Made by a program: the position numbers and the translations under genes. Under the pieces are notes generated by a model. It was not told the origin of the DNA, did not search any database, and saw nothing but the letters and a program-made list of their open reading frames with translations. Below, piece by piece: positions 6,035 through 9,459 of a stretch of DNA of 9,459 nucleotides. Source of the DNA: Oscillospiraceae bacterium (lineage in GTDB: Bacteria > Bacillota_A > Clostridia > Oscillospirales > Oscillospiraceae); NCBI GenBank assembly GCA_017627975.1, contig JAGAFT010000167.1, positions 1 to 9,459 of the forward strand. Direction: 5' to 3'. Every line of letters begins with the position of its first letter. Positions within the stretch are counted from its first letter, which is position 1.

Positions 6035-7096
6035 TTACTCTCCCAGATTGAAGCATTCTTTTTTAAACAGGCTGAGCTCAAGTTGGTAAAGCTGCGATGC
6101 TTCTTCCACGGCGGCCCGAATCACCTCATCCAGCACGGCGGAGGGGCAGGCGGCATTCGCATTCAGAACAACGGCGATATCGGTGCAGGGGCGCGTGAAA
6201 GAACGGAAGACCTCGATCGGACGCTCCACGCCGAGCAGATCCACTTTGCCGAAATCGCCCTCCGGCTCCCAGCCCAGTAGCTTCATGTGGGGAATTTCAT
6301 ATCCCCCCGCACGCAGCGCTTCCTGCACCCGGTGGGCGATATCCGAAAGATACTCCGTACCGTCAAAGTCGTTGCAGCAGACCTGGGCGGCGTATTCCAG
6401 ATAATACTCGGTCAGCCGGTCCATGGCGCTTTGCAGGTCCTCATCCTCGTAATTGATGTCAGGATGCCGCATAGACGCCCTGCCCCGCATCAGGGCCAGA
6501 GAAAGATCTTCGAGGCCCTGTCCCGCTGCGGCGCTGATCGTGAGGACTTCGGCCTGGGGATAGCGTTCAGCCAGCCAGCGTCGGTCCGCTTCCAGCTCCG
6601 CGCCCTCCAGGAGATCGCATTTGTTCAGCACGATCAGATCCGCTTCCATGAGCTGGGCATGCAGAATATAACCCATGTCCCCGCTTTTCCCGTTTTTCAG
6701 GAGCGCCGCGTTTCTCGGCTCCAGGAGCACCGTAAAGGGTCCAAGCTCAAACTCGTCGGGGTATTTGCTGTGCAGCCCGTGATAGACATGCTCCAGCGCG
6801 CCCACACCAAAGCCCGGAATATCCGAGAGCACAAGATCACAGCCGTCGTCAAAGTACGCGTTCAGCCGGTCGGTCAGCACATCGTGACAGAAGCAGATGC
6901 ATTCGTCCGTAATCTGGGACGCGTTCACGCCGCTGAGTCTTGCAAGCCTGTCATCGGCCAGCGTCACCCCCTCGCCCAGATCATTGGAGATCATGGCGGC
7001 CTTGCCATGGTGCGCGGTGTAGTAGCGGGTCAGGGCCATCATGGTCGTGGTTTTTCCGGAACCGAGAAAGCCGCTGAATACGACAAATTTTCTCAT
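6035..7096 (-). CDS. CobW/P47K-like GTP-binding metal or cofactor chaperone
   Basis: A 353-aa G3E-type P-loop GTPase. Motifs: GFLGSGKTT (9-17) for the P-loop, NDLGE (38-42), DIPGFG (92-97) as the Walker B/switch region, NKCD (158-161) for guanine specificity and SAAAG (188-192). Between them is ECICFCHD (65-72), at the place where CobW/COG0523 metallochaperones carry the metal-binding CxCC motif; here the spacing is C-x-C-x-C. The C-terminal half (about 210-353) is not one I can assign. CobW relatives deliver Zn, Co or Ni or act in cobalamin and metalloenzyme assembly, and an analogous role is likely, but no partner enzyme is nearby. AAGGAG (7105-7110) eight bases before the ATG supports the start. 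It is a monocistronic minus-strand gene with its own promoter. Confidence 0.78.
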   Translation of the reverse strand: MRKFVVFSGFLGSGKTTTMMALTRYYTAHHGKAAMISNDLGEGVTLADDRLARLSGVNASQITDECICFCHDVLTDRLNAYFDDGCDLVLSDIPGFGVGALEHVYHGLHSKYPDEFELGPFTVLLEPRNAALLKNGKSGDMGYILHAQLMEADLIVLNKCDLLEGAELEADRRWLAERYPQAEVLTISAAAGQGLEDLSLALMRGRASMRHPDINYEDEDLQSAMDRLTEYYLEYAAQVCCNDFDGTEYLSDIAHRVQEALRAGGYEIPHMKLLGWEPEGDFGKVDLLGVERPIEVFRSFTRPCTDIAVVLNANAACPSAVLDEVIRAAVEEASQLYQLELSLFKKECFNLGE

Positions 7097-7132
7097 GATT
7101 CTGTCTCCTTTTCGCTGATCCCCGCAATTAAG

Positions 7133-7162
7133 ATTATGATAGACAGAGCTTTAAGATGCCAA
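7133..7162 (-). promoter_or_regulatory. Promoter of the CobW-like GTPase gene
   Basis: On the minus strand TTGGCA (7162-7157) and CATAAT (7138-7133) are separated by 18 bp, and the predicted start is about 30 bases before the ATG. An inverted repeat, CCCCAA (7180-7185) and TTGGGG (7193-7198), stands just upstream and could be a regulator site. Confidence 0.6.
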
Positions 7163-7298
7163 AAGTATATCAGAATCATCCCCAAAATACAATTGGGGAA
7201 TCGATACGGTGTCTGAGCGGGCGCGCTGCATGCCTTGACACCCCGGCACCCTCGCATTCCCCAATTCCCCTTTGCACTTTTCACATTGAATATGAAGC

Positions 7299-7347
7299 AT
7301 TGCCTCCGGCCCGTACAGCCTCACCCGCTGCCCGGGCCGCTGCTTTT
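7299..7347 (+). repeat. 49-bp interspersed repeat, copy 1
   Basis: It matches copy 2 at 8480-8528 at 47 of 49 positions, in the same orientation. A weaker match extends about 27 bp upstream, starting with a shared TTCACATT. Internally CGGCCCG (7307-7313) pairs with CGGGCCG (7333-7339), and CAGC with GCTG nests inside, followed by CTGCTTTT, so the RNA would form a terminator-like hairpin. The two copies bracket the DUF3800 region. It may be a small interspersed repeat family of this genome. Confidence 0.85.
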
Positions 7348-7458
7348 ACAGAAAAGGCCAGCCTCGTCCAGTTCATCACGGAGCAGGGAAGCCTGATCTT
7401 TGCCTGCATTATTTCACAGCAATCATTGCGGAACAATCAAACCAAAAGCAAATAGCGC

Positions 7459-7487
7459 TTGATTTTTTCCGCTTTCTCCTGTATAAT
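7459..7487 (+). promoter_or_regulatory. Promoter of the RNA-DUF3800 unit
   Basis: TTGATT (7459-7464) and a perfect TATAAT (7482-7487) are separated by 17 bp. Transcription should start near 7494, exactly at the edge of the structured segment that follows. The leader to the DUF3800 start is about 83 bases. Confidence 0.8.
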
Positions 7488-7493
7488 AAGCTC

Positions 7494-7552
7494 AGGCTTG
7501 GGCGAGAGCTCTTTGGGCCACCGTAGGCGGGAAGAATTTCCCGCCACTTTTC
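7494..7552 (+). ncRNA. Compact structured RNA candidate upstream of DUF3800
   Basis: From the predicted transcription start the RNA can fold into two elements. The first is GGGC (7500-7503), a GAGA tetraloop of GNRA type (7504-7507) and GCUC (7508-7511), closed by an outer GGC (7495-7497)/GCC (7517-7519) helix across an internal loop. The second is GGCGGGAA (7526-7533), loop GAAU and UUCCCGCC (7538-7545), followed by ACUUUUCUU, which resembles a terminator. Several RNA motif families named for their position upstream of DUF3800 genes have been described by comparative genomics. I cannot say which, if any, this one matches. The terminator-like end means it could be a separate small RNA with read-through into the gene. 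A plain attenuator leader is the alternative. Confidence 0.55.
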
Positions 7553-7576
7553 TTATGTCGCATAGGAGATTTTGAG

Positions 7577-8251
7577 GTGAAAATATTAAGTGTCTTTTGC
7601 GATGAATCTGGGGATTTTGGAGTTTCATCAGACAGAAATGCATACTATTTGGTCACGATGGTCTATCATGATCAGAATATAGATCTTTCTGACGCGTTTC
7701 AAAAGTATGATGAAGCGATTGCACGTACCGGCTTCAATATAGAGTATGTACATACCGGCCCAATTATTCGACGCGAAGAGGTCTTTGCAAACTATACGAT
7801 AGATGAACGCAGAAAACTGTTGTATAAGCTCCTGAATTTATATACTTCCTGTGATATTCGCCATGCGACAATCTGTGTACCGCGCAAAGAGGCGCCGGAT
7901 AAAATAACACTGTCCGGAAAACTCGCAAGGCAGATGAAGGTATTTCTGACCAGTCATGACGCGTACTTCGGAGCATTCGATAAAGTAATTGTCTACTATG
8001 ATAATGGGCAATCTGAACTCAGTGCTATTCTGAATGCTGTATTCTCCATGTATTTCCTTGATGTTGAGTTCCGAAAGGCAGAGCAGCAGAATTATCGTCT
8101 GTTGCAGATTGCTGATTTCATATGCTCTATGGAATTGTTGAGTATTAAACGCAGCGAAAAAAGACTCAGTCAGTCGGAAGAGCACTTCTTTTTTAAACCG
8201 CAGGAATTGAAAAAAACCTTCCTGAAGAGTATTGAAAAAAAGCGTTTGTAA
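7577..8251 (+). CDS. DUF3800 domain protein
   Basis: A 224-aa protein with the DUF3800 pattern: FCDESGDFG (7-15) at the N terminus, VHTGPIIR (58-65), VIVYYDNGQSE (137-147) and LLQIADFICSMELL (175-188) near the C terminus. The spaced acidic residues Asp9, Glu10, Asp142 and Asp180 look like a metal-dependent, RNase H-like nuclease site; this is inference, since the family's activity is not established. Start is GTG 7577 with AGGAG (7564-7568) eight bases upstream, so the first catalytic-looking acid is at residue 9. The gene is clearly more AT-rich than every neighbour, pointing to horizontal acquisition. It sits behind its own promoter and a structured RNA, between copies of a 49-bp repeat, and close to an Rpn remnant and hsdR, which is a defence-like setting. 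DUF3800 genes are common in phage, plasmid and defence contexts. No membrane segment or signal peptide is seen. Confidence 0.85.
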   Translation: MKILSVFCDESGDFGVSSDRNAYYLVTMVYHDQNIDLSDAFQKYDEAIARTGFNIEYVHTGPIIRREEVFANYTIDERRKLLYKLLNLYTSCDIRHATICVPRKEAPDKITLSGKLARQMKVFLTSHDAYFGAFDKVIVYYDNGQSELSAILNAVFSMYFLDVEFRKAEQQNYRLLQIADFICSMELLSIKRSEKRLSQSEEHFFFKPQELKKTFLKSIEKKRL

Positions 8252-8255
8252 ATAC

Positions 8256-8390
8256 AAAGAGACGCAGGAAGGGGTGGAATACATGTGCAAAGCTTTTGAA
8301 GAAGTAAGAAATGAAGGTTATGCCAGAGGTATGCAGCAGGGCATGCAGCAGGGGATGCAGCAGGGGATGCAGCAGGGCATGAGGCAGACA
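8256..8390 (+). pseudogene. C-terminal remnant of an Rpn-type PD-(D/E)XK nuclease/transposase-like protein
   Basis: In the frame through ATG 8283 the peptide EGVEYMCKAFEEVRNEGYARG resembles the region before the tail of Rpn/transposase_31-like proteins, and runs into GMQQ repeats typical of their C-terminal tails. The nuclease domain is absent: the preceding bases belong to the DUF3800 gene. The only upstream start in frame is a TTG inside DUF3800, and the frame then continues into low-complexity and repeat DNA up to 8579. I read this as a truncated remnant left by insertion or deletion at the DUF3800 end. Family assignment rests on the tail alone. Confidence 0.5.
8328..8387 (+). repeat. Five 12-bp tandem repeats encoding GMQQ
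   Basis: Five in-frame 12-bp units of the form GGN-ATG-CAG-CAG run without interruption. The first four encode GMQQ and the fifth, GGC-ATG-AGG-CAG, encodes GMRQ. Such arrays expand and contract by slippage and are common in tails of Rpn-type proteins. Confidence 0.9.
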
Positions 8391-8409
8391 CGGGGACGGT
8401 CCTTTTGCC
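8387..8409 (+). repeat. Half of a REP-like palindrome (GACACGGGGACGG type)
   Basis: The bases GACACGGGGACGGTCC followed by TTTTGCC resemble one arm of the REP-like palindromes found near RAYT (Y1_Tnp) transposases in Firmicutes. The complementary arm is not present, so this would be a broken copy. The match is from memory of the motif and is tentative. Confidence 0.35.
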
Positions 8410-8479
8410 TCGCCCGTACAATAGAAAAGCTCCTGCTCCCCCACACCCCCAATTTCTCATTTCACATTTCCCATTTAAG

Positions 8480-8528
8480 ATTGCCTCCGGCCCGTACAGC
8501 CTCACCCGCTGTCCGGGCCGCCGCTTTT
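8480..8528 (+). repeat. 49-bp interspersed repeat, copy 2
   Basis: Direct repeat of 7299-7347 with two mismatches, both C/T changes. It carries the same CGGCCCG/CGGGCCG inverted arms. It lies between the Rpn remnant and the hsdR promoter. Sequence beyond the final TTTT is unrelated to copy 1, so the element ends there. Confidence 0.85.
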
Positions 8529-8543
8529 GTCGCCGCTATTGTC

Positions 8544-8572
8544 TTGTATTGGTTTTCCCGCTGTGTTAAAAT
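8544..8572 (+). promoter_or_regulatory. Putative promoter of hsdR
   Basis: TTGTAT (8544-8549) and TAAAAT (8567-8572) are 17 bp apart. The -10 box is good and the -35 box weak. Transcription would start near 8579, at the beginning of the short ACATTGAAC-like repeats. Confidence 0.5.
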
Positions 8573-8617
8573 GAATTGAACATTGCACATTGAACATTGA
8601 ACTTGGAGGCCAAGCTC

Positions 8618-9459
8618 ATGACTCCGATCATCGATAAAGCCCTCATGACCGAAGAGGACATCAAGCTCAATTACATCACCCCCGCCATCCAGGCCCGCGG
8701 CTGGAAGGACCGCATCACCATGGAAACCGCCGTCAAGGTCACCGATGGCAAGGTGAACCTCCGTGGCAACATCGCCGTCCGCGGCAGCCCGAAGAAGGCG
8801 GATTACCTGCTCTACCTCTGCGCCAACAACCCCATCGCCGTGGTCGAGGCCAAGGACAACAACCACAGCGTCTCCTTCGGCCTGCAGCAGGCCATGACCT
8901 ATGCCGTGATGCTGGATCTGCCCTTTGCCTACAGCTCCAACGGCGACGGCTTTGCCGAGCATGACTTCCTCACCGGGCTCGAGCGGGAGATCCCCCTCGA
9001 CGCCTTCCCGACCTATGACGAGCTCGTCGCCCGTTATAAGCGGGAGTCCGGCTTCACCCCCGAAGAGGAGGCCGTCCTCCGTCAGCCCTATTACTCCAGC
9101 CAGAAGAGCTACCCGCCCCGCTATTACCAGCGCATCGCCGTCAACCGCACCCTCGACCGCATTGCGAAAGGGGAGCGGCGCATCCTCCTTGTCATGGCCA
9201 CCGGCACAGGCAAGACCTACACCGCCTTTCAGATTGTCTACCGCCTCCTCATGAGCGGCATGAAGCAGAAGATCCTCTACCTGGCCGACCGCAACAACCT
9301 GGTGGACCAGTCCATCTCCCAGGACTTCGCCCCGCTGGAGAAGGTCATCCATAAAATCAACTACGCCAAGGACAACCGCACCACCATCACCTCCCACCAG
9401 GTCTACTTCGCCCTGTATCAGCAGCTGGTGGGCGACGACGATCAGGAGCATTACAGCGA
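8618..9459 (+). CDS. hsdR: Type I restriction enzyme R subunit HsdR (N-terminal part, runs off the window)
   Basis: The frame is open from ATG 8618 to the window end, giving 280 codons of a protein that normally has about 800-1000. HsdR is the ATP-driven translocase and nuclease of a type I restriction-modification complex with HsdM and HsdS, cutting unmethylated foreign DNA. The N-terminal RecB-like nuclease has Asp62 (KKADYLL), the E-x-K pair Glu77 and Lys79 (AVVEAKD) and the QAMTY motif (91-95) expected after it. The helicase part begins with PPRYYQRIAV (166-175), Walker A MATGTGKT (193-200) and motif Ia LYLADRNNLVDQ (220-231). GGAGG (8605-8609) eight bases before the ATG supports the start. 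hsdM and hsdS would be expected downstream. No frameshift or missing residue is seen in the visible part. Confidence 0.9.
   Translation, partial: MTPIIDKALMTEEDIKLNYITPAIQARGWKDRITMETAVKVTDGKVNLRGNIAVRGSPKKADYLLYLCANNPIAVVEAKDNNHSVSFGLQQAMTYAVMLDLPFAYSSNGDGFAEHDFLTGLEREIPLDAFPTYDELVARYKRESGFTPEEEAVLRQPYYSSQKSYPPRYYQRIAVNRTLDRIAKGERRILLVMATGTGKTYTAFQIVYRLLMSGMKQKILYLADRNNLVDQSISQDFAPLEKVIHKINYAKDNRTTITSHQVYFALYQQLVGDDDQEHYS

Larger units (their letters stand above)
7097..7576. other. 480-bp non-coding stretch between the GTPase and DUF3800 genes
   Basis: This stretch holds, in order, the GTPase promoter and an adjacent inverted repeat (7180-7198), AT/CT-rich filler with short near-repeats, the first copy of a 49-bp repeat (7299-7347), a segment of about 110 bp in which I see nothing, and then a promoter and a structured RNA candidate in front of the DUF3800 gene. 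The open frame across 7156-7455 has no ribosome binding site or recognisable domain, and I do not call it a gene. Confidence 0.6.
8252..8617. other. 366-bp stretch between DUF3800 and hsdR without an intact gene
   Basis: It contains the Rpn-type remnant with its GMQQ repeats, a REP-like half palindrome, a C/T-rich stretch, copy 2 of the 49-bp repeat, the hsdR promoter and, at 8578-8602, short tandem copies of an ACATTGAAC-like unit just before the hsdR ribosome binding site. The mixture of fragments suggests repeated insertion and decay at this spot. Confidence 0.6.

Noticed and set aside
6287..7216. 309-codon plus-strand frame opposite the GTPase gene
   Set aside because: The minus strand has all GTPase motifs and a ribosome binding site; this frame has none.
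7156..7455. Small plus-strand frame of 99 codons before the DUF3800 unit
   Set aside because: No ribosome binding site or family resemblance, and it translates straight through the 49-bp repeat.
8328..8387. CRISPR-like array
   Set aside because: The units are contiguous 12-bp coding repeats with no spacers.
8462..9451. Long open frame of 329 codons on the minus strand opposite hsdR
   Set aside because: It is antisense to a clear HsdR reading frame with nuclease and helicase motifs; its own translation is low-complexity, rich in Gly, Val, Asp and Leu, as expected for a shadow in GC-rich DNA.

Overview
The window looks like a chromosomal segment of a GC-rich anaerobic Firmicute, most likely a gut Clostridia member (Oscillospiraceae or Lachnospiraceae-like). 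This is inferred from the gene families (a split DUF1212/ThrE_2 exporter, XdhC-type Mo-hydroxylase accessory genes, a CobW-like GTPase), strong GGAGG-type ribosome binding sites and sigma-A-like promoters. Species cannot be assigned from the sequence alone.

Region 1 (1-4389) is a molybdenum block. The last codons of a probable modB overlap modC, the ATPase of the molybdate importer. A strong hairpin terminator, usable from both sides, separates modC from a convergent three-gene minus-strand operon. In order of transcription the operon encodes a MocA/MobA-like nucleotidyltransferase fused to a ModE-type DNA-binding domain, a histidine phosphatase fused to an HD hydrolase, and an XdhC-family protein. 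A clear promoter with a 5'-terminal hairpin and a flanking inverted repeat drives it. Together they suggest molybdate uptake, then maturation or nucleotide attachment of molybdopterin for a molybdenum hydroxylase, with the fusion protein as a candidate sensor.

Region 2 (4324-5990) holds a two-gene plus-strand operon for a split ThrE-type amino acid exporter with its own promoter. It is followed by two tandem hairpins, a truncated SdpI-family remnant and a strong terminator.

Region 3 (6035-7160) is a single minus-strand CobW/P47K-like GTPase with an unusual Cys-rich CxCxC motif.

Region 4 (7160-9459) looks like an accessory or defence-type patch. A near-perfect 49-bp repeat occurs twice in direct orientation. 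Between the copies lie a promoter, a compact two-hairpin RNA candidate, an AT-rich DUF3800 gene and the broken C-terminal tail of an Rpn-type nuclease with five GMQQ-like repeats. After the second copy comes a promoter and the first 280 codons of a type I restriction enzyme R subunit (HsdR), which runs off the window. The RNA plus DUF3800 unit is the best candidate for an under-described system: structured RNAs upstream of DUF3800 genes have been reported as motif families, but their function is not established.
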